A stretch of 50,460 nucleotides of DNA from a bacterium. Its GTDB lineage: Bacteria; Bacillota; Clostridia; Lachnospirales; Lachnospiraceae. The DNA lies in the NCBI GenBank assembly GCA_028727105.1, contig JAQYOU010000074.1:1-50460 (forward strand). The letters are read 5' to 3'. The notes under the pieces are model-generated. The model was not told the origin of the DNA, searched no databases, and was given only the letters and a program-made list of their open reading frames with translations. The number at the start of each line of letters is the position of its first letter. Position 1 is the stretch's first letter. The position numbers were made by a program, and so were the translations under genes. Of this stretch, positions 33,370-40,803 are shown piece after piece.

Positions 33370-34260
33370 TTACTCCTGCCAGACAGTCGCCGGCATCTCA
33401 AATTGAACGCAGCCCATATACATCGGTGCTACATCTCCTTCATTAAAGCAGATGACCAGTGTTCCGTCCTCGCTGATATAAAAGCTCTGATCCTCTGAAA
33501 TCTGCTTGAAGTTCCACTCCGGAATATCCTCATCATGCAGCCAGTAATAAACATTCTCGTCCGCTGCCATCTGCTCCGCCATCTGGCGCTTGATCTCCTC
33601 GCTGACCGTTTCGATATAACTGTCGTCTTCAAACAGATCTGCCAGGGTCAGGATCTGTCCGGTACGCCGGTCGATGGTGTAATAATGATCCTGCTCAAAA
33701 CCGCTGCCCATTTCTTCCACGAACCATACCTTCATGGAAAAATACCGGTCGTTGTCAGTCACGACCTCATGTCCGACATGAATGTGGTCGGCTCCATAAT
33801 TTTCCGGGTCGTTTTCCAGTCCGGCCTCAAATTCTGCTATGATCTGGTCGGTCATTTCCTTTACAGATGCATTGATCTGGTCAGCAGACTGCTGTAACTG
33901 CTCCTTTACCGCCTCGTCTGCGCCGTCCTCAGGTTCTACTTTGACCTTGGGGACGGATACATTTGCCTCGTACCGTCCTTCCTCTACATGATAGTCTCTC
34001 CATACCACAACCTTTACGATCGTAGAAAGTACCGGGATCTTTTCCCACGCATAAGCTATCGAAGTGCTCAGATTCGGGAGCAGGATGATGACGGCCGCTG
34101 CTGCGGCTGCTGCTCCTGCGATCCATCTTCCCCACCGCTTGTTTCGCTTTTTTCTATGATCATTGATAGAAACCACCTTCGCCACCTCCGGCACCGCGGC
34201 TTCCGCGATCAGATCCTCGTCGATCTCTCCGATTGCCTGTAATAATTCTTCTGATTTCAT
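33370..34260 (-). CDS. RsiV-like anti-sigma factor with extracellular DUF3298 domain
   Basis: A single-pass membrane protein of about 296 residues. The cytoplasmic segment (1-47) begins M-K-S-E-E-L-L and ends in a basic stretch (H-R-K-K-R-N-K-R). The membrane helix spans about 49-68 (A-A-A-A-A-A-A-V-I-I-L-L). Outside lies a DUF4179-like strand region, then a DUF3298/RsiV-like domain (about 130-290) with Y-T-I-D-R-R-T-G-Q-I-L-T-L-A-D-L-F, the region that in B. subtilis RsiV binds lysozyme. ATG 34260 overlaps the sigma stop by an ATGA junction and has AGGAGG 7 bases upstream. It probably binds the sigma factor until a wall signal releases it. That lysozyme is the signal is inference. Confidence 0.85.
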   Translation of the reverse strand: MKSEELLQAIGEIDEDLIAEAAVPEVAKVVSINDHRKKRNKRWGRWIAGAAAAAAAVIILLPNLSTSIAYAWEKIPVLSTIVKVVVWRDYHVEEGRYEANVSVPKVKVEPEDGADEAVKEQLQQSADQINASVKEMTDQIIAEFEAGLENDPENYGADHIHVGHEVVTDNDRYFSMKVWFVEEMGSGFEQDHYYTIDRRTGQILTLADLFEDDSYIETVSEEIKRQMAEQMAADENVYYWLHDEDIPEWNFKQISEDQSFYISEDGTLVICFNEGDVAPMYMGCVQFEMPATVWQE

Positions 34261-34817
34261 GCACATACCTCCTCTCGGATCAAAATCTCCTGCAGCTTTT
34301 TACGGCAGCGGAACATCGTTGTTTTCACCTTGCTCTCACTGCAATTCAAATGTTCTGCCACTTCTGCTACAGAGTCCATATAAAAATAGCGCCGCACAAA
34401 CATGATGCGCTCCTCTTTTGATAATCCCCGCAAAAAATCATTGATGACCTGACCCAAATGCTTCTTCTCTATGATCTGCTCCGGTGTCACACCACCCGCC
34501 ACGCATTCCTGCAGTTCATCCAGACAGATGCTCACCCGGTCTGCCTCCCGCTTCTTCTGATGCGCTCTGCGATAGCGGTTCAAGGACAGATTTCGCGTGA
34601 TCTTCGCCAGGTATGCACCTAAATTTTGCGGAATTGTAGGCGGGATCGTCCGCCATGCCTGAAACCACGTATCATTGACACATTCTGCCGCCTCGCCTTC
34701 ATCCTTTAATATCCGAAATGCGATCGTATGGCAATAGGCGCCATAGATCTCCTCACTTTTTCTTACTGCTTCCTCATTTCTTGCCAGATATAATTCCACG
34801 ATCTCCTGCTCTGACAT
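34257..34817 (-). CDS. ECF-type RNA polymerase sigma factor (SigV-like)
   Basis: A sigma factor of about 186 residues. Region 2 (20-90) contains Y-G-A-Y-C-H-T-I-A-F-R-I-L and D-E-G-E-A-A-E-C-V-N-D-T-W-F-Q-A-W; region 4 (about 125-180) ends in a helix-turn-helix with S-V-A-E-V-A-E-H-L-N-C-S-E-S-K-V-K-T-T-M. It pairs by translational overlap with an RsiV-like anti-sigma factor, so it should respond to a cell-wall stress and direct genes for surface change. ATG 34817 follows GGAGAAGGT; a longer frame starting at 34934 would run through the leader hairpins and is rejected. A leader terminator and possible ECF promoter lie upstream. Confidence 0.88.
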   Translation of the reverse strand: MSEQEIVELYLARNEEAVRKSEEIYGAYCHTIAFRILKDEGEAAECVNDTWFQAWRTIPPTIPQNLGAYLAKITRNLSLNRYRRAHQKKREADRVSICLDELQECVAGGVTPEQIIEKKHLGQVINDFLRGLSKEERIMFVRRYFYMDSVAEVAEHLNCSESKVKTTMFRCRKKLQEILIREEVCA

Positions 34818-34864
34818 ACCTTCTCCTCTCTGGCTGCCGGATCCAAAGCAGCCACCTAATATTG

Positions 34865-34896
34865 AAAAAGATGGAGAGTATATGGTTCTCTCCATC
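34865..34896 (-). terminator. Intrinsic terminator in the leader of the sigma-factor gene
   Basis: GATGGAGAG and CTCTCCATC form a perfect 9 bp stem with a 9-base loop, followed by five Ts on the minus strand. It ends about 48 bases before the sigma-factor start. It could be the second terminator of the tRNA-Pro transcript or an attenuator for the sigma operon; a GGCTGC/GCAGCC hairpin lies between it and the ribosome site. Confidence 0.8.
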
Positions 34897-34945
34897 TCAA
34901 ATGACACTATTTTTTCTGAGTGGTTACTGCTCACAGAAAAAATTG

Positions 34946-34974
34946 TAAAAAAAATCTGTGACCATATGTCACAG
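34946..34974 (-). terminator. Terminator of the tRNA-Pro operon
   Basis: CTGTGAC and GTCACAG form a 7 bp stem around five bases, followed by eight Ts on the minus strand. It lies about 55 bases after tRNA-Pro(AGG). Confidence 0.85.
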
Positions 34975-35028
34975 AATATCTATGTGATCGCGCAAACAAT
35001 ATATATTGTTCACACTATGAATTTTCAA

Positions 35029-35102
35029 TCGATGCGACAGGATTTGAACCTGCGACCCCTACGTCCCTAACGTAGTGCTCTACCAAGCTGAGCCACGCAT
35101 CG
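35029..35102 (-). tRNA. tRNA-Pro, anticodon AGG
   Basis: Full cloverleaf on the minus strand. Acceptor CGATGCG/CGCATCG with discriminator A; D arm GCTCAGCTTGGTAGAGC; anticodon stem CTACG/CGTAG; loop TTAGGGA gives anticodon AGG; T loop TTCAAAT. No CCA is encoded. An A at position 34 is unusual for bacterial tRNA-Pro. Confidence 0.93.
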
Positions 35103-35151
35103 TTATTTGATTATGCCTAAACCAGCGTTCCATTTCAAAGATGAATGGAAG

Positions 35152-35225
35152 TCGATGCGACAGGATTTGAACCTGCGACCTCTGCGTCCCGAACGCAGCG
35201 CTCTACCAAGCTGAGCCACGCATCG
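35152..35225 (-). tRNA. tRNA-Pro, anticodon CGG
   Basis: Same acceptor and D arms as the neighbouring tRNA-Pro. Anticodon stem CTGCG/CGCAG with loop TTCGGGA gives anticodon CGG. No CCA is encoded. It lies 49 bp before tRNA-Pro(AGG) on the same transcript, and the two differ mainly in the anticodon arm, which suggests duplication. Confidence 0.95.
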
Positions 35226-35236
35226 AAGTGCGGATC

Positions 35237-35286
35237 AAAAAATCCTGCTATCTTCGCTGTCATGCCCGAAGCACCACAGCGAAGAT
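35237..35286 (-). terminator. Terminator of the PBP-glucokinase operon overlapping the tRNA-Pro promoter start site
   Basis: ATCTTCGCTGT and ACAGCGAAGAT form a perfect 11 bp stem around 15 bases, with six Ts a few bases on. The predicted tRNA transcript starts inside the first arm, so that transcript cannot form the full stem, while read-through from glcK can. Confidence 0.7.
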
Positions 35287-35287
35287 T

Positions 35288-35316
35288 ATATTAGCATAGA
35301 TTTTTCACTTTGTCCA
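35288..35316 (-). promoter_or_regulatory. Sigma-A promoter of the tRNA-Pro genes
   Basis: On the minus strand TGGACA, a 17-base spacer and TAATAT. It lies between the glcK stop and tRNA-Pro(CGG), just upstream of the terminator hairpin. Confidence 0.75.
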
Positions 35317-35333
35317 GTACTTTTTTTAATTTT

Positions 35334-36269
35334 TTACAAAATCATTTTCACGCATCCATAGATTCCTGCATCATTTCCCAGCTCAGCCAGCTTAAACTGT
35401 GCTTCGCGGCATGCATGGAAGGTGTTCGGTGTGTAATATTTCTCTACCACATCGGTAATGATCGTGCCGGCTTTAGACACACCGCCACCGATGACAAACA
35501 TCTCCGGGTTTACAACGCATGCGATGGTAGCCAGGCCTTTTCCAAGGATCGAACCGAACTGCTCTAACACTTCCTGTGCCAGTGCATCCTCTGCTTTTGC
35601 TGCATCAAACAGGTCCTTTGCCGTGATCTCTGACAGATCACGCAAGCTGCTGGGCTGATCCGATGCCTCTAACGCGCGCTTTGTTAATGTAACGACACCG
35701 GTTGCTGATGCATACTGCTCCAGACAACCCTTTTTGCCGCATCCGCAGGTCAGTGTCTCCTCATCGTTGACCGGAAGATGTCCGATCTCGCCGCCTGCTC
35801 CGGTGGATCCGGCTACAATACGCCCGTCAATGATCACTCCGCCGCCGATTCCGGTTCCAAGTGTTACCATTACGATGTTTTTTGCGCCTTTTCCTGCGCC
35901 CTGCCACAGCTCACCCAGTGCTGCAACGTTTGCATCATTTCCGGCCTTTACCGGATATCCGGTCAGTTCGGAAAGCGCATCCTCTACATTGAATACGCCC
36001 CAGCCAAGATTCACACATTTGCGAACAATGCCTTCCGGTGTCACCGGTCCGGGCACGCCTACGCCAATGCCCTGTACATCATCTGCTGCAATTGCCTTTT
36101 CTGCGATCTTTTCTTTGATGGATGCTGCTACGTCCGGCAGGATCTGTGATCCATCGTTTTCCTTGCGTGTGGGGATCTCCCATTTGTCCAGTAATTCTCC
36201 ATCGGTACGGAACAGTCCCAGCTTTACGGTTGTTCCTCCGATGTCTACGCCAAATCCGTATGTTTTCAT
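35334..36269 (-). CDS. glcK: ROK-family glucokinase
   Basis: Phosphorylates glucose with ATP in the cytoplasm. The 311-residue product has the phosphate-binding G-V-D-I-G-G-T-T-V-K near residues 7-16, the catalytic Asp in G-N-D-A-N near 105, L-G-T-G-I-G-G-G near 132, the E-I-G-H motif near 157 and the ROK zinc signature C-G-C-G-K-K-G-C-L-E near 170-179. That combination fits Gram-positive glucokinases rather than ROK repressors, which carry an N-terminal helix-turn-helix that is absent here. ATG 36269 follows AAGGAGAG. It begins 13 bp after the PBP gene, so the two share a transcript. Confidence 0.92.
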   Translation of the reverse strand: MKTYGFGVDIGGTTVKLGLFRTDGELLDKWEIPTRKENDGSQILPDVAASIKEKIAEKAIAADDVQGIGVGVPGPVTPEGIVRKCVNLGWGVFNVEDALSELTGYPVKAGNDANVAALGELWQGAGKGAKNIVMVTLGTGIGGGVIIDGRIVAGSTGAGGEIGHLPVNDEETLTCGCGKKGCLEQYASATGVVTLTKRALEASDQPSSLRDLSEITAKDLFDAAKAEDALAQEVLEQFGSILGKGLATIACVVNPEMFVIGGGVSKAGTIITDVVEKYYTPNTFHACREAQFKLAELGNDAGIYGCVKMIL

Positions 36270-36282
36270 CGTTCTCTCCTTA

Positions 36283-38526
36283 TCAGTCAATGATGATCAC
36301 TTCGCCTTCCCCTTCCTCAGGTTCTTCCGGTTCCACCGGCTCTTCCGGCTCTGCAGGTTCCTCCGGTGTCTCCGGCTCTTCCGGCTCCGGGGGTTCCTCA
36401 GGCTCCGTTTCACCCGGGATCTCGACCGGATCCTCCGGCTGAACAGGTTCCTCTGGCTCTGTTACCTCGCCGGGAATGTCCACAGGGGGCTCTTCCGGTT
36501 CTTGCTCAGGCTCTTCCTCAGGTTCAGGCTCTGCTACATGAATACTATCATTATAGCTGACATACGGCATAAAATCCAGTGGTTCCTTATTTTCATGCAG
36601 CTTTTTCATAAAATCCTGCCAGATATGTCCCGGATAGGTGGATCCGTACAGGTCCTTCATCTCCTGGGGAGAATCATAGCCCACCCATACAGCCGTCGTG
36701 TAATAGCGGGTAAATCCGCAGAACCAGCCGTCCTTATGATCATTGGTTGTTCCGGTTTTTCCTGCGGAAGGCATGGCGCCAAGATCCAGACCTTTTGCTG
36801 TTCCAACCGTCATAACTCCCTTCAGAATATCTGTCATCGTGCGCGCCGCATTCTGCTCATACACCTGTTTTTCCTTTGCGGTCGCTTCATAGAGTATGGT
36901 GCCGTCTGCACCTTCGATCCGGGCGATACAGGTAGGCTCCCGGTAAACACCGTCATTTTCGATCGCTGCGTATCCGCTTGCCATCTCAACCGCTGACATG
37001 CCATAGGTAAAGCCGCCTAATGCCACTGCGGGCACTTCATCACGCGCATCCAGCTTTGCAAAATTCATCTGCTTTAAGTATTCCAGTCCCACCGCGGGTG
37101 TCAGTTCCTCCAAAAGCTTCCAGGCAATGGTGTTTTTCGACTGTTCCACCGCATGGCGAAGTGTAATGTTACCGGAATATCTGCCGTTTGAGTTAGACGG
37201 ACCTCCCTCAAACTTTTCATCCTTAACGATGGAGTCAGGTGAATAACCCCGCTCTAATTGCGGCGTGTATACGATCAGCGGCTTGATGGAGCTGCCCGGC
37301 TGGCGAAAGCTCTGATAAGCACGGTTTAACGTGTATCCGTTAAAGTCCTGACTTCTGCCTCCCACGATCGCTGTCACGCGTCCGGTCTCATTGTCTATGC
37401 ATACACCGGAGGACTGCAGCTTATAAATACCCTCCTCCGTCGTATCCGTAAAATCAGAAAGGCCATCGTCGATCGCCTGCTGCAGCTCCTTTTGAATATT
37501 CAGGTCGATGGAGGTATAGATCCGGTATCCTCCGGTAAATAATGATTTCTGGCAATCCGCATACATCTCGTCATAGGCTTCCGTATACGCTTCCTTTGCC
37601 GCCGCGTCCGCAAACTCCGTCTGGAAAACAAATCCATTCTGCTCCATAAGAGCCCGGGTTGCGCAATAGTAGGTATATGTCTCAACATAATCATATTTTT
37701 TCCGCTTCGGACGCTTTAGCGTGAGTGTTTTGCTCGTTTCTTCTTCGTATGTGTCATACAGGATCTTGCCATCATCATACATCTGCTTCAGGATGCGATC
37801 CCGTCGTGAGATGGCATTTTGCGGATTCTCCACCGGATCGTAGATGGTTGGGTTATTGGGAACGCCGCACAGCAATGCCTGCTCTGCCAGCTCCAGCTCA
37901 TTCACGCCCTTACTGAAATATCCTCTGGCTGCTGCCTCGATCCCGTAATATCCGTTTCCGAAATATACATTGTTTAAGTAAAACTCCAGTATCTGCTCCT
38001 TACTGTATTTTTTCTCTAAACCGACTGCGATAAAGATCTCTTCTACCTTTCGCTCCCAGCTTTTCTCATTAGACAGAAAAACCGTACGGGCAAGCTGCTG
38101 CGTGATCGTACTTCCGCCCTGTGTGATCTTCTGATTTTTCAGCATAGCCACGCCCGCCCGGACGATCGCCTTAAAATCCACACCGCGATGCTTATAAAAC
38201 TTTTTGTCCTCAATGCTTACAATTGCCGCTTTTACCCCTTCCGGTATGTTATCATAGGCGAGATAATAGCTGTCTTTTTCACCCTTTACAACCGTTATCT
38301 CTTTTCCGTTAACGTCATAGACCACACTTGTCTGCGATGCCCGGAAGGTTTCCTCCGTAGAATCCTTGACCAGCTGGTCTGCTTCCACGCGGAGCTCCTT
38401 GATCTTTGTCGCGTAGCCTCCGAAAAAGTATACGGCCAAGGCGCCTAAAATAAGCGTCAGCAGGATCACCTGAGAGATCAGGATCGCCTTTAGCTTTTTG
38501 TTACTCTTCTTTTTCCTTCTTGCCAT
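36283..38526 (-). CDS. Class A penicillin-binding protein (PBP1A family) with acidic proline tail
   Basis: A bifunctional peptidoglycan synthase of 747 residues. It has a basic cytoplasmic tail, a membrane helix (about 12-35) and a glycosyltransferase domain (about 60-240). Glycosyltransferase motifs are E-D-K-K-F-Y-K-H-R-G and Q-G-G-S-T-I-T-Q-Q-L-A-R. The transpeptidase domain has S-x-x-K in G-S-S-I-K-P near 408, S-K-N near 460 and K-T-G-T-T-N near 590. The C-terminal 80 residues are a low-complexity Pro-Glu tail ending in G-E-V-I-I-I-D, with no PASTA or fibronectin domain. ATG 38526 has only a weak ribosome site. It precedes glcK. A housekeeping wall-synthesis role is expected. Confidence 0.93.
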   Translation of the reverse strand: MARRKKKSNKKLKAILISQVILLTLILGALAVYFFGGYATKIKELRVEADQLVKDSTEETFRASQTSVVYDVNGKEITVVKGEKDSYYLAYDNIPEGVKAAIVSIEDKKFYKHRGVDFKAIVRAGVAMLKNQKITQGGSTITQQLARTVFLSNEKSWERKVEEIFIAVGLEKKYSKEQILEFYLNNVYFGNGYYGIEAAARGYFSKGVNELELAEQALLCGVPNNPTIYDPVENPQNAISRRDRILKQMYDDGKILYDTYEEETSKTLTLKRPKRKKYDYVETYTYYCATRALMEQNGFVFQTEFADAAAKEAYTEAYDEMYADCQKSLFTGGYRIYTSIDLNIQKELQQAIDDGLSDFTDTTEEGIYKLQSSGVCIDNETGRVTAIVGGRSQDFNGYTLNRAYQSFRQPGSSIKPLIVYTPQLERGYSPDSIVKDEKFEGGPSNSNGRYSGNITLRHAVEQSKNTIAWKLLEELTPAVGLEYLKQMNFAKLDARDEVPAVALGGFTYGMSAVEMASGYAAIENDGVYREPTCIARIEGADGTILYEATAKEKQVYEQNAARTMTDILKGVMTVGTAKGLDLGAMPSAGKTGTTNDHKDGWFCGFTRYYTTAVWVGYDSPQEMKDLYGSTYPGHIWQDFMKKLHENKEPLDFMPYVSYNDSIHVAEPEPEEEPEQEPEEPPVDIPGEVTEPEEPVQPEDPVEIPGETEPEEPPEPEEPETPEEPAEPEEPVEPEEPEEGEGEVIIID

Positions 38527-38558
38527 AATTTCTTAAATCTCTTTTTAATATTTCAATT

Positions 38559-39557
38559 TCAGTTGCTGATTTCCTCAATCTTATTGAGTTCATCAATGGT
38601 AAACTCACATTTCTCCACAATGCGTGCATTCTCTGTGATCTGCTCCGGTCTGGAGGCTCCGATCAGGACTGAGCACACCTCATCATCCTTAAGGATCCAT
38701 GACAGTGCCATCTGGGCCAGCGTCTGTCCACGGTTCTGTGCGATCTCATTCAATGCACGGATCTGCTCCAGCCGCTCCGGTGTGAGCGCACTTGCCTGTA
38801 AAAACCGCGGATCACGCGCAATTCTGCTATCGGCAGGAATTCCCTGCAGATATTTATCGGTCAGAAGTCCCTGTGCCAGCGGACTAAATGCAATGATACC
38901 CATTCCGGCCTCTTTACAGTAAGACTTCACTCCATCCTGCTCGATCCCCCGGTCAAAAATAGAATATCTGCGCTGATTGACGATGAGCGGACAGTGAAGC
39001 TCCTTCATGATCGCGATGGCCCTTCTTGTATATTCTTCGTTATAATTGGAAACCCCCGCATACAATGCCTTTCCGCTTCGCACGATCTGGGCCAGCGCCT
39101 CCATCGTCTCCTCCAACGGCGTCTCCGGATCCATCCGGTGATGATAGAAAACATCCACATAATCTACACCCAGGCGCTTTAAGCTCTGATCCAGACTGGA
39201 AACCAGGTACTTTTTGCTGCCCCAGTCTCCGTAAGGTCCGTCCCACATAGTATAGCCTGCCTTTGTCGTGAGGATCAGCTCATCGCGGTAAGGCGCGAAG
39301 TCCTCTTTTAAGATCCGGCCAAGATTTGCTTCCGCCGCACCGTTTACCGGTCCGTAATTGTTTGCCAGATCAAACTGTGTGATCCCACAGTCAAACGCAG
39401 CACGACACATAGCCTTCATATTGTCATAGCTGTCTTTTGTTCCGAAATTGTGCCAAAAACCAAGAGATACAGCCGGAAATTTCAATCCGCTGTTTCCCAC
39501 CCGGTTATATACCATCTTTTCGTATCGGCGATCATCTGCCACATAAATATCTGCCAT
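38559..39557 (-). CDS. Aldo/keto reductase, YghZ/MgrA-like (glyceraldehyde-3-phosphate reductase type)
   Basis: An NADPH-dependent reductase of about 332 residues. Landmarks: V-G-N-S-G-L-K near 17, the Asp and Tyr of F-D-L-A-N-N-Y-G near 62-69, Lys in T-T-K-A-G near 97, His in F-Y-H-H-R near 138, and the coenzyme-binding V-L-I-G-A-S-R-P-E-Q near 300. The layout matches the YghZ/MgrA branch, which reduces L-glyceraldehyde 3-phosphate and methylglyoxal; substrate here is inferred from that branch. ATG 39557 follows GGAGGGG by 8 bases. It ends 32 bp before the PBP gene and may be transcribed with it. Confidence 0.88.
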   Translation of the reverse strand: MADIYVADDRRYEKMVYNRVGNSGLKFPAVSLGFWHNFGTKDSYDNMKAMCRAAFDCGITQFDLANNYGPVNGAAEANLGRILKEDFAPYRDELILTTKAGYTMWDGPYGDWGSKKYLVSSLDQSLKRLGVDYVDVFYHHRMDPETPLEETMEALAQIVRSGKALYAGVSNYNEEYTRRAIAIMKELHCPLIVNQRRYSIFDRGIEQDGVKSYCKEAGMGIIAFSPLAQGLLTDKYLQGIPADSRIARDPRFLQASALTPERLEQIRALNEIAQNRGQTLAQMALSWILKDDEVCSVLIGASRPEQITENARIVEKCEFTIDELNKIEEISN

Positions 39558-39691
39558 AAAAAAGTCCCCTCCTTTTTCTCTCATATTACCGTTCCTATTA
39601 TACTTAGTTATACGATAAAATAAAAGAAAAAAGAGGGGTTTTTTGTAAATCAGAGAGCTTTTGTGAAAATTGTCCGCCTTTTTGTCCGGTA

Positions 39692-40240
39692 CTATTGCTC
39701 CATCTGCTTTCCCAAAAAGCCTGCTGCAATAAGGACCAGCTGGTTTTCTGTTTCGCCCATCCGCACTTTTTCATTTTTGTCATACAGGATCACCGATCCG
39801 ATGGCATCTCCTTCACAGATGATCGTGCTGATCGCCTGCGTGACATACGCACCGCTGTCATCCAGTGTGACCTTTATAAAGTTGTTTTCGTCCCGGCTCG
39901 CCACCAGTGTCCGGCGCTCTTCGATCACTTCATCCAGCTCGCGGCTGATGGGCTTGCCCTCAAATTCTTTTTTCCCGGCTCCGGAAGCGGCGATCACATG
40001 GTCTCTGTCCGTGATACACACCAGATGACCGGTCGTCTGCGCCATCGCCTCCGCATACTGCCCTGCAAACTGGCTGAGTTCCCCGATCGGTGAATATTTT
40101 TTTAAAATGATCTCTCCCTCTCGGTCTGTAAATATTTCCAATGGGTCGCCTTCACGTATGCGAAGCGTCCGCCGGATTTCCTTGGGCACGACTACGCGTC
40201 CCAGGTCATCAATTCTTCTGACAATGCCTGTTGCTTTCAT
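39692..40240 (-). CDS. spoVT: Stage V sporulation protein T, AbrB-type regulator
   Basis: SpoVT is a DNA-binding regulator of late forespore genes, made under sigma-G in Bacillus. The 182-residue product begins M-K-A-T-G-I-V-R-R-I-D-D-L-G-R-V-V-V-P-K, the AbrB swapped-hairpin fold (residues 1-50). Residues 55-182 form the GAF-like C-terminal domain of full-length SpoVT, which separates it from short AbrB proteins. Its presence supports a spore-forming lineage. ATG 40240 follows GAGGAAAC. It is preceded and followed by gaps of about 90-130 bp and is probably monocistronic. Confidence 0.93.
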   Translation of the reverse strand: MKATGIVRRIDDLGRVVVPKEIRRTLRIREGDPLEIFTDREGEIILKKYSPIGELSQFAGQYAEAMAQTTGHLVCITDRDHVIAASGAGKKEFEGKPISRELDEVIEERRTLVASRDENNFIKVTLDDSGAYVTQAISTIICEGDAIGSVILYDKNEKVRMGETENQLVLIAAGFLGKQMEQ

Positions 40241-40329
40241 GCTGCTAGTTTCCTCCATTTGTTCTGTGTGCTACTATTATCTGCAAACAGAGGAAATTTA
40301 TTCGTAACTGTTTTCGTTCCTGCACCGAA

Positions 40330-40785
40330 TCAAAGCTCAGCGAGATTCATAAATCGATCCCACTCTTCGCTGTCACCGCTTCCTTTGATCTCCATTGTAT
40401 ACTCATGTTCTTCCGCATCAATGGAAATGCAATAACTATCACCTGTTTTTTCCAATTTGTAGATCACAGCCTCTTCCAGTTCTTTGCAAAGCTTCGCATA
40501 CTCCTCCGGGCTGACCGTCCGGTCCGGAACCTCTTTCTGAAGCACACCATCCGCATTATAGATCTTGCAGCCTTCTTCCGTCACTGCCACGATCTGCGGA
40601 TCGATGATACGAAAGGTCAGTCCGTTGGTACGCATCGTACGTACGTCACGATTACAGCTGTTTTGTTCTAAGATCTTCACGTTATCTACCAGCATATAAA
40701 ACGGACCCAGCCCAAAACGGATCTCGCTGATGTGCGCTTCTCCAAAATCAAATGTCTCTACTTCGTTTTCTGTATAAAATCTCAT
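40330..40785 (-). CDS. Small protein of unknown function
   Basis: A soluble protein of 151 residues without signal peptide or membrane segment. The first 75 residues look beta-rich (F-D-F-G-E-A-H-I-S-E-I-R-F-G-L-G-P-F-Y-M), followed by an acidic helix (S-P-E-E-Y-A-K-L-C-K-E-L-E-E-A) and a final strand pair (Y-T-M-E-I-K-G). I do not recognise a family. ATG 40785 follows AGGAGG. It starts 18 bp after the hemerythrin-CheX gene, so it probably acts or is made with it. Both point toward a small signalling unit. Confidence 0.75.
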   Translation of the reverse strand: MRFYTENEVETFDFGEAHISEIRFGLGPFYMLVDNVKILEQNSCNRDVRTMRTNGLTFRIIDPQIVAVTEEGCKIYNADGVLQKEVPDRTVSPEEYAKLCKELEEAVIYKLEKTGDSYCISIDAEEHEYTMEIKGSGDSEEWDRFMNLAEL

Positions 40786-40803
40786 CAGAACCTCCTGCTT
40801 TTC

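Noticed and set aside
34818-34934. A 39-residue N-terminal extension of the sigma factor
   Set aside because: It reads through a terminator hairpin, and a good ribosome site precedes the inner ATG at 34817.
35734-36996. A 420-codon plus-strand frame
   Set aside because: It is antisense to glcK and the PBP tail; its length comes from the Pro-Glu repeat codons and GC-rich antisense strand. No ribosome site or family motif.
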